From DAOTWY01 sp003696565 (GTDB lineage: Bacteria > Chloroflexota > Anaerolineae > Aggregatilineales > Phototrophicaceae), in the NCBI GenBank assembly GCA_034435635.1, contig DAOTWY010000162.1, forward strand, positions 1 through 61,375: 61,375 nt of DNA, written 5' to 3'. The first letter of the stretch is position 1. The number at the start of each line of letters is the position of its first letter. This document shows, one piece after another, positions 17,410 to 25,440 of this stretch. The notes under the pieces are model-generated. The model was given only the letters and a program-made list of their open reading frames with translations, ran no database searches and had not been told where the DNA came from. Position numbers and translations under genes: made by a program.

Positions 17410-18063
17410 ATGTCCCAGGCATTGATTTTTGCAAATGGTGACATTATAGATGGTGAAATGGTGCGGCGTGCCATTGCTCAAGCAAATCAGCCATTGGTCA
17501 TTGCAGCCGATGGTGGCGCACGCTTGGCACAATTTTATAACTTACCTATTCATCTTGTTATTGGGGATATGGATTCGCTTTCATCAACAGAGCAAGCCAA
17601 CTTAGAGGTACAACATATCCCACTCAAGCGATTTCCAACAGAAAAAGATCAGACTGACCTTGAACTCGCACTACACTACGCAATTGAACAGCGTATTCAT
17701 TGGATACGTATCATTGGAGGGATTGGAGATCGTTTTGATCAAACCCTAGCAAATGTCTATTTAATGAGTTTACCAGACTTGCAAGATGTAGATATTCGCA
17801 TGGTGGCTGGTAAGCAGGAGATTCGCCTGGTATATCCCGGTAAGTATCAAATTGATGGCGCACCAGGGGATACCCTTTCTCTTATTCCAATTAGTGGTGA
17901 TGTACAAGGTATCTATACCGAGAATTTGAAATACCCCCTCAAACATGAAACGCTCAAATTTGGACCAGCGCGTGGAATTAGCAATGTGATGCTCACAGCA
18001 CAAGCATCTATTATATTCACAACGGGGATGCTGTTACTCGTACATACGATAGGACGGGCATGA
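17410..18063 (+). CDS. thiN: Thiamine pyrophosphokinase
   Basis: A 217-aa cytosolic enzyme that makes thiamine diphosphate from thiamine and ATP. Family motifs are present: AADGGARLAQF, VIGDMDSLS, the ATP-binding FPTEKDQTDLELAL and GGIGDRFDQTLAN. The C-terminal beta domain has GDTLSLIP and ARGISNVM. Length is normal. No other thiamine gene is nearby and no TPP riboswitch is visible, so it probably serves salvage or the last step of synthesis. Its stop overlaps the next start (ATGA). Confidence 0.93.
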   Translation: MSQALIFANGDIIDGEMVRRAIAQANQPLVIAADGGARLAQFYNLPIHLVIGDMDSLSSTEQANLEVQHIPLKRFPTEKDQTDLELALHYAIEQRIHWIRIIGGIGDRFDQTLANVYLMSLPDLQDVDIRMVAGKQEIRLVYPGKYQIDGAPGDTLSLIPISGDVQGIYTENLKYPLKHETLKFGPARGISNVMLTAQASIIFTTGMLLLVHTIGRA

Positions 18064-18548
18064 TTACAATTTATAAGCGCGATCATAACGGAAACCCTGT
18101 GTGGCATTATACTGGTGAGGTTATCCAACGTACATCCAACATGATTTGCATACAAGCACGGTTTACTGGTAAGGCAGAACGTGTTGATATTGGTGTTATG
18201 GTCTTTGAGCGTGGCGACCTCATGACAGAATGGTTCTACTCTGATCGATATTATAATGTTTTTAAAATTCAAGCGCATGATGATGGACGCTTAAAAGGTT
18301 GGTATTGCAATATTGCACGTCCAGCGCAGATTACAGATGATGCTGTTATCCAGGATGACTTGGCGTTGGATGTTTTTGTCCATCCTGATGGGCGTATTAG
18401 TTTAATGGATGAAGATGAGTTTGCGAGCTTGCGAATTTTATCTGTGGAACGTCAACATGCTTTGAAAGCGGTTGAAAGTATTCGTCAGCAGGTGAAACAA
18501 AAACAGAGTCCCTTTGATGAATGTCACAATCAAGCGTCAAAATCGTAA
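18060..18548 (+). CDS. DUF402 family protein
   Basis: A 162-aa protein of the DUF402 family, which includes FomD and nucleoside tri-/diphosphate phosphatases that fold as a small beta barrel with metal-binding acids. Visible are WHYTGEVIQRT, EWFYSDRYYNVFKI, LKGWYCNIARPAQ, and the late DLALDVFVHPDG followed by DEDEFASL, which carry the usual conserved Asp and Asn residues. Substrate is not predictable. It is translationally coupled to the thiamine pyrophosphokinase gene by a 4-nt overlap and overlaps the following gene by 32 nt. Confidence 0.8.
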   Translation: MITIYKRDHNGNPVWHYTGEVIQRTSNMICIQARFTGKAERVDIGVMVFERGDLMTEWFYSDRYYNVFKIQAHDDGRLKGWYCNIARPAQITDDAVIQDDLALDVFVHPDGRISLMDEDEFASLRILSVERQHALKAVESIRQQVKQKQSPFDECHNQASKS

Positions 18549-18999
18549 ATCACTGGCGATGCGTGTAACCCCTGCTGGTGATATTGTGGTGATGATCCCC
18601 AATTGGCTTAAACCGACTCATCCACAGGTTAAAAAATTTATTCAGGATGGATTAATCAAACTTGCTCCATACATTCCGGCTGAAACGCGCACGCCGCTGC
18701 ATTCTGCGGCATCAATTCGGAGCTTGGTTAAAAAGTGGGCAGATAAAATCGGCGTAACACCTGCTCGTATTCAATTCCGTGCTATGACGCGCAAATGGGG
18801 GTCTTGTTCCAATAAGGGTAATATTACACTGAACACCGCACTTTACTATCTTCCACTGCATCTGGTAGAGTATGTCGTTGTTCATGAACTTGTCCATATG
18901 CTAATTTTTGATCATAGTCCGGCATTTTGGGCAAAGGTGAGGGAATATATTCCAGATTATGCGGAACGTATACAGGAATTGAATCGACAGCGATGCTGA
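18517..18999 (+). CDS. YgjP-like (DUF45) zinc metallopeptidase
   Basis: A 160-aa protein of the YgjP/SprT-like group. The zinc site HELVHMLIFDHSPAFW has HExxH and the third His; ahead of it is the family block RKWGSCSNKGNITLNTAL. Typical members are 160-240 aa, so this one is short at the N-terminus. I start it at ATG 18517 rather than at the preceding in-frame TTG. The role of the family is not settled; a protease or nucleic-acid-linked role has been proposed. It overlaps the genes on both sides. Confidence 0.85.
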   Translation: MNVTIKRQNRKSLAMRVTPAGDIVVMIPNWLKPTHPQVKKFIQDGLIKLAPYIPAETRTPLHSAASIRSLVKKWADKIGVTPARIQFRAMTRKWGSCSNKGNITLNTALYYLPLHLVEYVVVHELVHMLIFDHSPAFWAKVREYIPDYAERIQELNRQRC

Positions 19000-20573
19000 A
19001 TAATTCACAAATTTTCCGGGCAGCATTGATTGTGTTATTGGGGTTTCTTGCGAGTGGGGTATTGGGCTTTGTACGGACAGGGGCTTTTTCTGCGACGTTT
19101 GGAGCCAGTGCAGAACTTGATGCCTTCTATGCTGCACAGCGCATCCCAGAGTTGTTATTTACATTAGTGGCGGGTGGTGCGTTAGGGTCATCATTTATTC
19201 CTGTATTTACGCGGTATCTGAATAAGCATGATATGGATCATGCCTGGAAGCTTGCCAGCGCAACAATGACACTCTCAGCGGCAGCGGCGGGTATTCTTGC
19301 ATTGATCTTGGCGATTCTTGCTCCGATTCTTGTTCCCGTTTTACTTGTACCCGGTAAACCAGCTGATCAGCAAGCCCTGACAACCTCCCTAACTCAAATG
19401 ATGCTCATAACCACTGTTATTTTTTCTATTAGTGGCTTGACAATGGGTATTCTCAATGCACACCAAAATTTCACATACCCGGCATTGGCGGCGAGTATGT
19501 ATAACCTGGGTATGATTATTGGCGCGTTAGTGATTGCGCCGAATTTAGCACCGGCTGCCAATCAGACCGGTGATGCAAATGTTTATGGCTTAGCAGTGGG
19601 GGCGATTTTAGGGGCGATTTTGCACTTTATGGTACAAGTGCCAGGCTTAGTTCACGTACGGGCGCGGTTGCGTTGGTTGTTCAATTGGCGTGTAGAAGGT
19701 GTTCGTGAAGTCCTTACACTGATGGCACCGCGTGTTTTGGGCTTAGCGGTGGTACAGATTAATTTTCTGGTTAATGTAGCGTTTGCCTCTACGATGGTAG
19801 AAGGCAGTCAAACGGCTTTAAGTACCGCCTGGTTTTTATTGTTTTTCGTGTTGGGGGTCATTGCTCAAAGTGTTGGCACGGCGATTTTCCCAACACTTTC
19901 TGCGTTAGTTGCCGCAAATGATATAGAAAATTATCGAGCACGCCTTTCAACTGCAATGCGAAGTGTGTTATTTCTTGCCTTCCCTGCAACGGTAGGATTG
20001 ATCTTACTTGGTGAGCCGGTTGTCTCTATTTTTGAGCGTGGTGAATGGGGCGAACAATCCACACAGGCAACCGCCTGGGCGTTAGGCTTTTTTGCATTGG
20101 GGATTGCTGGTCACAGTTTATTAGAAGTGCTTTCTCGGGCGTTTTATGCCTTGGCGGATACCTGGACACCGGTTAAAGTTGGTGTTGCTGCGATGCTTGG
20201 CAATATCCTGCTAAGTGTAATTTTGATTCAAATCATCGGGCAACCGGATTCCTTAGTACGCGGACCATTTGCCGGCTTAGCTTTAGCCAATAGCTTAGCA
20301 ACATTGATAGAAAGTGCCATGCTTTGGTGGTTATTAACGCGCCGGGTTAGTGGCATCCATGATCGGTATATTCTACAGGGAGCCGGACGCGCCTTAGCTG
20401 CTGCTTTATTGATGGGTGGTGTTGTTTGGTTAATCACTTTAATTGAATTACCAAAGCTAGTCCATTTGATCCTCGGTACCAGTGCAGGCGTAATAACCTT
20501 CTTTGGACTGGCTATTATGATGCGTTTGGACGAAGTAGCAATTATAACACGCCGGGTCTTCCGCAGATCATAA
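18993..20573 (+). CDS. murJ: MurJ/MviN-family lipid II flippase
   Basis: A 526-aa polytopic membrane protein with about 14 hydrophobic segments. It has the MurJ N-terminal signature (ASGVLGFVRTGAFSATFG; LDAFYAAQRIPELLFTL; SFIPVFTRYL). Later blocks include GQPDSLVRGPFAGLALANSL. MurJ flips lipid II for peptidoglycan synthesis; in this phylum related MOP-family flippases may carry other lipid-linked sugars. I start it at ATG 18993, which overlaps the previous stop, because an earlier GTG would lie deep inside that gene. It converges with xseB, and the two stops overlap by 6 nt. Confidence 0.87.
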   Translation: MLNNSQIFRAALIVLLGFLASGVLGFVRTGAFSATFGASAELDAFYAAQRIPELLFTLVAGGALGSSFIPVFTRYLNKHDMDHAWKLASATMTLSAAAAGILALILAILAPILVPVLLVPGKPADQQALTTSLTQMMLITTVIFSISGLTMGILNAHQNFTYPALAASMYNLGMIIGALVIAPNLAPAANQTGDANVYGLAVGAILGAILHFMVQVPGLVHVRARLRWLFNWRVEGVREVLTLMAPRVLGLAVVQINFLVNVAFASTMVEGSQTALSTAWFLLFFVLGVIAQSVGTAIFPTLSALVAANDIENYRARLSTAMRSVLFLAFPATVGLILLGEPVVSIFERGEWGEQSTQATAWALGFFALGIAGHSLLEVLSRAFYALADTWTPVKVGVAAMLGNILLSVILIQIIGQPDSLVRGPFAGLALANSLATLIESAMLWWLLTRRVSGIHDRYILQGAGRALAAALLMGGVVWLITLIELPKLVHLILGTSAGVITFFGLAIMMRLDEVAIITRRVFRRS

Positions 20574-20780
20574 CGGTTGTATGTCACCTGAATCATTTAA
20601 TTGATTAACGCGCAATTCTGCTTGATCTAAAATCGCTTGGCAATGTTCTGCTAATTTACGCCCACGCTCAAATAATGTGACAGATTCTTCCAATGTAAGC
20701 TCGCCGGATTCCAATTTGCTGACAATTTCATCCAGTTCTTGATAGGCTTGTTCAAAAGAGAGTTCGTTTATATTGTTCAT
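20568..20780 (-). CDS. xseB: Exodeoxyribonuclease VII small subunit
   Basis: A 70-aa helical protein with the family pattern SFEQAYQELDEIVSKLESG, LTLEESVTLFERG and LAEHCQAILDQAE. It binds the large subunit XseA to form exonuclease VII, which degrades single-stranded DNA. Its start lies 29 nt inside the end of xseA, so the two are translationally coupled. Length is normal. Confidence 0.95.
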   Translation of the reverse strand: MNNINELSFEQAYQELDEIVSKLESGELTLEESVTLFERGRKLAEHCQAILDQAELRVNQLNDSGDIQPL

Positions 20781-21984
20781 GTATATTTTTGTCCTCTACT
20801 CGGGCTTTTAGTTCACCGTCTTTCAATTGAAGGGTGATGCCTGTCCCTGGTTGAGCATCCAATTCAGAAGTGACTCGTTTGCCGTCCTCTGTGCGGGTGA
20901 CTAATGCATATCCTCGTGAAAGGATTGCCTGGGGACTAGCGGCGTGCAACGCAGCTGATTTACTTTGTAACTGGATGCTCAACAACTTCAAATGATTATA
21001 TGATGCCTTCACCATGCGTTCATTTAAATCGTCAATGCGCTGTCTGTGGTTACGGATTGTGATTTCTGGCGAATGATATTGCAGATCACGCATTAAACGT
21101 AACAAGGCTGTCCGTTTGTTCTCAAGTTGTGTTTGCAGTGTGGTTATCAAATAGGTTGTTACTTGCCTCAACTCCTGACGTATATCCTCTAAATCTGGTG
21201 TAGCAAGCTCTGCTGCTGCAGATGGGGTGGGGGCGCGTAAATCGCTGACGAAATCGACAATGGTGAAGTCTGTTTCATGCCCAACGCCGCTAATGATTGG
21301 AATTCGACTAGCTGCAACTGCCCGCGCGACGGTCTCATCATTAAATGCCCATAAATCCTCAATGCTCCCACCGCCTCGGCATAATAAAATGATATCGACA
21401 TCGGTTGAGGTATTTAAGCGTTCAATCGCTGAGACAATTTGAGGCGGGGCATCTACACCCTGGACTTGCGTTGGGCTTAAGATGACTTCTGCTAATGGAA
21501 AACGCCGCCGCAACACATTAAGAATATCCTGAAACGCTGCCGCTGTTGGAGATGTCACAATACCAATTTTATGTGGAAAAGCTGGGATCGGGCGTTTGCG
21601 TTCATTCTCAAACAGCCCTTCATTGTAAAGTTTAGCTTTTAGCCGTTCAAATGCTTGGAACAAATCCCCTAATCCGACCGGACGGATCAAATCAGCATAT
21701 AGTTGATACTCTCCACGCGGCGCATATAAACTGATTTTCCCGTGTGCTTCTAAAGCATCACCATTTTTAGGGATTGTTGATTGACGGCTGGTTGCACTCC
21801 GCCACATCACACAGCGTAATTGGGAGTCATTGTCTTTTAATGTGAAATACCAATGCCCAGAACTCGCTTGTGTCATATTGGAGACTTCACCCTGTACCCA
21901 AACATCATTTAATAGTGGGTCGTTTTCAAACAATGTGGTGATATGATCTGTGATTTCGGAAACGCTTTTGACCTTTTCAAACAT
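20752..21984 (-). CDS. xseA: Exodeoxyribonuclease VII large subunit
   Basis: A 410-aa protein. The OB-fold N-terminus has VWVQGEVSNMTQASSGHWYF and CVMWR. The catalytic region has FPHKIGIVTSPTAAAFQDIL, LCRGGGSIEDLWAFNDE, SGVGHETDFTIVDFVSD and RAPTPSAAAELA. Two long coiled-coil helices follow, then the late SRGYALVTRT. I choose ATG 21984 over an ATG at 22008 because a minus-strand TATAAT (22019-22014) would place the transcript start almost on the latter. The xseB gene follows with an overlap. Confidence 0.93.
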   Translation of the reverse strand: MFEKVKSVSEITDHITTLFENDPLLNDVWVQGEVSNMTQASSGHWYFTLKDNDSQLRCVMWRSATSRQSTIPKNGDALEAHGKISLYAPRGEYQLYADLIRPVGLGDLFQAFERLKAKLYNEGLFENERKRPIPAFPHKIGIVTSPTAAAFQDILNVLRRRFPLAEVILSPTQVQGVDAPPQIVSAIERLNTSTDVDIILLCRGGGSIEDLWAFNDETVARAVAASRIPIISGVGHETDFTIVDFVSDLRAPTPSAAAELATPDLEDIRQELRQVTTYLITTLQTQLENKRTALLRLMRDLQYHSPEITIRNHRQRIDDLNERMVKASYNHLKLLSIQLQSKSAALHAASPQAILSRGYALVTRTEDGKRVTSELDAQPGTGITLQLKDGELKARVEDKNIHEQYKRTLF

Positions 21985-22059
21985 GATTCTCTCTTTGGTT
22001 ATTGGCATATTACATTATACAATTAGCCGCATAAATATGGATAGCAAGGGGATAAAACA

Positions 22060-22356
22060 ATGTATTTAAACGAACGCGAGCGTGACAAACTATTGCAAGA
22101 TTTGGTTAAGATGAATTTTGACCAAGCCCGTCGTAAACTGCGTCGCATGGATCCAAAAGTTAAGCTACGGATGTTCCGCACAGTACAGAATGTTGATGAA
22201 TGGTGGACGCGCTATGATCTTGTGGGGTTAGGGACGAGTGTTACTCTGATTGAAAAGCGTGTAGATAATTGGGATGGCGACCCAAGTAACCGCGAGCATG
22301 CGAAATATGAATTACACCGTGTCATTGTAGAACCCATGCCGGGTAACCGTACCTAA
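22060..22356 (+). CDS. Conserved-looking small basic protein, function unknown
   Basis: A 98-aa soluble protein, rich in Arg and Lys at the N-terminus (NERERDKLLQDLVKMNFD; ARRKLRRMDPKVKLRMFR) with a more mixed C-terminus (WWTRYDLVGLGTSVTLIEKR). I do not recognise the family. AAGGGGAT lies a few nt upstream of ATG, supporting a real gene. It is divergent from xseA and precedes bioY by 98 nt. A weak AT-rich hairpin (22367-22385) without a T tail follows it. Confidence 0.65.
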   Translation: MYLNERERDKLLQDLVKMNFDQARRKLRRMDPKVKLRMFRTVQNVDEWWTRYDLVGLGTSVTLIEKRVDNWDGDPSNREHAKYELHRVIVEPMPGNRT

Positions 22357-22454
22357 AAGATGAGACAATCAAATCATTTTTGATTGAACGGTGTTAAAAT
22401 ATTGGGGGGGATGTTTCCTCCGGTATATTAATCAATTCGGAAAGGATTTTAGGC

Positions 22455-23030
22455 ATGTTTCGCACACTTCCTAACGTTCGTGAACACACATTGAACCAAC
22501 GCTTGCTAGCGGTGTGTTTCTTCACTGCGTTGACTGCTTTTGCAGCGCAAGTTAAGTTCTATGTGGGGGATAATCCGGTTCCATATACGATGCAAGTGTT
22601 TGCCGTATTGATGGCAGGTATGACTCTTGGTGCGCGGGATGGTATGTTAAGCCAAATTTTGTATATTGGCTTGATCTTTTTCAATGTTCCCATTGCTGCT
22701 GGTGGTGTAGGTGCTGCGGCATTGTCTGGTGCAACGGCTGGCTATCTGATTGGCTTTATCCCGGCAGCAGGTGTGGCTGGGTTGGTGGTGGAATTAGGAG
22801 CTAACCGTATGTGGCAACGAATGCTTGCCAGTGTGGTGGGAATCTTCATCATCTATGCTATTGGCTTGCCGGTGCTTAAGCTCACATTAAATGTCTCGTG
22901 GGAACAGGCATGGGCGTGGAGCGTTGCACCGTTTATTGCGTTTGATTTGCTTAAAGCAGTGGTTGCCTCTGCTACCAATGAAACAAGCCGGGCTTTCATC
23001 CTGCGGCTGTTCAACCCTAATGCATCATAA
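22455..23030 (+). CDS. bioY: Biotin transporter BioY (ECF S component)
   Basis: A 191-aa membrane protein with about six hydrophobic segments. It has BioY motifs: NPVPYTMQVFAVLMAGMTLG, SGATAGYLIGFIPAA, and the C-terminal FDLLKAVVA with the Asp/Lys pair. BioY takes up biotin alone or with the ECF ATPases and EcfT; none of these is near, so it may work solo or share a distant module. No BirA-type operator was recognised upstream. Confidence 0.92.
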   Translation: MFRTLPNVREHTLNQRLLAVCFFTALTAFAAQVKFYVGDNPVPYTMQVFAVLMAGMTLGARDGMLSQILYIGLIFFNVPIAAGGVGAAALSGATAGYLIGFIPAAGVAGLVVELGANRMWQRMLASVVGIFIIYAIGLPVLKLTLNVSWEQAWAWSVAPFIAFDLLKAVVASATNETSRAFILRLFNPNAS

Positions 23031-23044
23031 TATCTAGATATCTG

Positions 23045-23083
23045 AAAAAGGGGGGATGTTTGACGTTTGACGCATTCCCCCCC
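23045..23083 (-). terminator. GC-rich terminator for fabI
   Basis: GGGGGGATG (23050-23058) pairs with CATTCCCCCCC (23073-23083), with one bulge. On the minus strand the hairpin is followed by TTTTT (23049-23045), so it best fits as the end of the fabI transcript. The loop contains a tandem pair of TTTGACG. It may also slow plus-strand transcription coming from bioY. Confidence 0.7.
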
Positions 23084-23095
23084 TACCTAAAATCA

Positions 23096-23893
23096 TTATT
23101 CTAAATTTAACTCATCACGATTAGCGGTTAACCCCAAAATGTTATAGCCAGCATCAACATGAATAATTTCACCGGTTACTAATTTACTCCAATCTGATGC
23201 AAGCCATACAGCAGCATCCCCAATATCTTGCTGAGAGACCAATTTGCCCAGTGGAGACGCTGTTTCAGTGTATTTGAGGAAGGTTCTTAACCCGGGCACA
23301 CCAGCTGCAGATAATGTTTTGATTGGACCTGCACTGATGCTATTGACTCGGATATTTTGTGGACCCATGTCATATGCTAAATATCGGGTGATTGTTTCTA
23401 GGGCGGATTTTGCCACTGCCATGACGTTATACGCCGGCATAACTTTTTCAGAAGCGTAATAGGTTAAAGAGAGAATGCTACCTCCTTCTGGCATAAGCGG
23501 TTCAACACGTTTTGCCATAGCAATCAAGCTATACGCGCTGATGTCTAACGCGAGTTTGAACCCCTCACGTGAGATATTGATAAACCGCCCCCCAAGGTCG
23601 CTGCGTTCAGCAAATGCAACAGCATGAACCAAAATATCCACCTTGCCAAAGCGCGCTTTGGCTTTTTCAAATACAGCATCTAGCTCATCATCTTTGGTTA
23701 CGTCACATTTTTCTACAAAGTCACATCCGATTTGTTCCGCTAATGGGAACACACGTTTTTCTAATACATCGCTGGCATAACTAATGCCGATTTCTGCACC
23801 TTCTTCCTTAAAACGCTGAATAATTCCCCAAGCAATTGAATTTTTATTGGCTAATCCAAAAACTAATGCGACCTTGCCGTCTAATAGTCCCAT
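23096..23893 (-). CDS. fabI: Enoyl-ACP reductase (NADH)
   Basis: A 265-aa short-chain dehydrogenase of the FabI type, catalysing the last reduction of the fatty-acid elongation cycle. It shows the divergent FabI cofactor site VFGLANKNSIAWGI, the YxxxxxxK catalytic pattern in YNVMAVAKS, and the ISAGPIKTLSAAGV substrate loop. Length is normal. AAAGGATT precedes the start. It stands alone and faces bioY. Confidence 0.95.
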   Translation of the reverse strand: MGLLDGKVALVFGLANKNSIAWGIIQRFKEEGAEIGISYASDVLEKRVFPLAEQIGCDFVEKCDVTKDDELDAVFEKAKARFGKVDILVHAVAFAERSDLGGRFINISREGFKLALDISAYSLIAMAKRVEPLMPEGGSILSLTYYASEKVMPAYNVMAVAKSALETITRYLAYDMGPQNIRVNSISAGPIKTLSAAGVPGLRTFLKYTETASPLGKLVSQQDIGDAAVWLASDWSKLVTGEIIHVDAGYNILGLTANRDELNLE

Positions 23894-23975
23894 AAGTCCA
23901 ATCCTTTTTGTGTTGTTAAACTCTCTATTAAAATAACACGCAGAGACTTTTGATGCTACGGAGAGAACAAACCTA

Positions 23976-24989
23976 ATGACTGAGAATGCGATTCAAGTAG
24001 TGGTAGCTGCTGATTTTTCTGATGAAATTATGACAATGCTGCGCCAGGTATCTGACCAATTTCATATCCAAAAATATTTTCCTGATGTGCCTGATTCAGC
24101 TTATGCCGATGCAGAAATTTTATATACTATTCGGCACTTCCCTACACCAGAACAAGCTCCAAATTTGAAATGGATACAAGTTCATTATGCTGGCTTAGAT
24201 AGTGTGATAGATCGCCCGATTGTCAAACAAACTAATATAGAAGTGACATCTGCTAGTGGTATTCATGCCGTTCCAATTGCTGAGTTTTGCATTGGTATGA
24301 TGCTATCTTGGGAATTGCAACTTAAAAAGATGATACATTTCCAAGATAAAGCCGAATGGGCACCCAATCCTTATGATGTTTTCAAGCCGCATGGGTTGCG
24401 CGGTAAAACACTTGGCATTGCTGGGTATGGCAGTATCGGGCGGGAATTGGCTCGGATCGCTCATGCTATGGGTATGACCGTTTTAGCGACCAAGCGAGAT
24501 TTACGCGCAACAACCGAAGATCATGGCTATACTGAACCAGGTATAGGGGATCCAACTGGGGATATTCCTGAGCGTTTTTATCCACCGGAAGCGATTGGCT
24601 CAATGGCGAGCGTTTGTGATTATTTGGTACTCGCTGTTCCTTTAACTGAAAAAACGTATCATATGATCAATGCTGATGTGTTGAAGCGTATGTCCAGCTC
24701 ATGCGTATTAATTAATATTGCACGGGGTAGTGTGGTGGATGAAGTCGCGTTAATTGAAGCATTGAAAGCAAATAAAATTGCTGGTGCAATTTTGGACGTG
24801 TTTGAACAAGAACCCTTACCCGCTGACAGCCCTTTATGGGAGATGGAGAACGTTATCATTAGTCCACATGTCGCTGGCAACAACACGCGGTATCACGAAC
24901 GGGCAGCGACGGTCTTTGCGGAAAACTTACGCCGTTATGCGGAAAAGCAGCCATTACTCAACCGTTTTGATCGTCAAACGGGGTATTAG
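23976..24989 (+). CDS. D-2-hydroxyacid dehydrogenase family protein
   Basis: A 337-aa enzyme of the D-isomer 2-hydroxyacid dehydrogenase family. The NAD site is GYGSIGRELARIA. The catalytic residues are in INIARGSVVDE (Arg), FEQEPLP (Glu) and SPHVAG (His). It resembles the glyoxylate/phosphoglycerate-like branch, but the substrate is not readable. It has an insertion (about residues 175-210) after the Rossmann start that is common in this subgroup. It is divergent from fabI, and a GGAGAG site precedes its ATG. Confidence 0.88.
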   Translation: MTENAIQVVVAADFSDEIMTMLRQVSDQFHIQKYFPDVPDSAYADAEILYTIRHFPTPEQAPNLKWIQVHYAGLDSVIDRPIVKQTNIEVTSASGIHAVPIAEFCIGMMLSWELQLKKMIHFQDKAEWAPNPYDVFKPHGLRGKTLGIAGYGSIGRELARIAHAMGMTVLATKRDLRATTEDHGYTEPGIGDPTGDIPERFYPPEAIGSMASVCDYLVLAVPLTEKTYHMINADVLKRMSSSCVLINIARGSVVDEVALIEALKANKIAGAILDVFEQEPLPADSPLWEMENVIISPHVAGNNTRYHERAATVFAENLRRYAEKQPLLNRFDRQTGY

Positions 24990-25008
24990 CTTTCAACATG
25001 GTGCAACC

Positions 25009-25037
25009 TTCGCACAGCATGTTGCGTATACTATAAT
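25009..25037 (+). promoter_or_regulatory. Promoter of the small acidic-tail gene
   Basis: TTCGCA (25009-25014; four of six matches), a 17-nt spacer and a perfect TATAAT (25032-25037). The start should fall near 25044, about 27 nt before the ATG. Confidence 0.65.
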
Positions 25038-25070
25038 AGATAATCTAACGAGCATTTAGGAGAATGAGTG

Positions 25071-25376
25071 ATGGAAGACAATCGTAATGTAGATGAGACT
25101 ACTGAGGAAACCCCACGTACACCGTTTGAGGAATTTTTGTATCATCAACGCCGTGCATTGGAAGAAACTGGCAAAGCTTTAGAAGCATTATTGCCTGAAG
25201 GCTTTCGTACACATGGTAGCCAAGCCAGTAAAGAGTTCGCACGTGGCTTTCGTGTACTTGTAGATGCTGCTATGCAAGAACTCCGCAAGGCACGTAAAGG
25301 GGGAGACGAAAGCGAAGCAGATGAGCCGCCTATTTCTACGACGGGCAAAACTAAAGTGAAAGTTGAAGTGGAATAG
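25071..25376 (+). CDS. Small hypothetical protein, helical core with charged tail
   Basis: A 101-aa protein of unknown function. The centre (FEEFLYHQRRALEETGKALE; FARGFRVLVDAAMQELRKA) is amphipathic helix; the ends are acidic or Lys/Val-rich. I see no known domain. It has its own promoter, an AGGAG site (25058-25062) 8 nt before ATG, and its own terminator, so it is a stand-alone expressed gene. A GTG three nt upstream is a less likely start. A role as a small accessory or DNA-associated protein is only a guess. Confidence 0.7.
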   Translation: MEDNRNVDETTEETPRTPFEEFLYHQRRALEETGKALEALLPEGFRTHGSQASKEFARGFRVLVDAAMQELRKARKGGDESEADEPPISTTGKTKVKVEVE

Positions 25377-25380
25377 AGTG

Positions 25381-25416
25381 ATAAGGGTGTGGTGATAAAC
25401 CATGCCCTTATTTTTT
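25381..25416 (+). terminator. Strong intrinsic terminator
   Basis: AAGGGTGTGGT (25383-25393) pairs with ACCATGCCCTT (25399-25409) with two G-U wobbles. The stem extends by two pairs and runs into TTTTTT (25411-25416). It ends the small gene and sits between convergent genes. Confidence 0.88.
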
Positions 25417-25440
25417 ATAAAATATTGCCCGCATGGTTGT

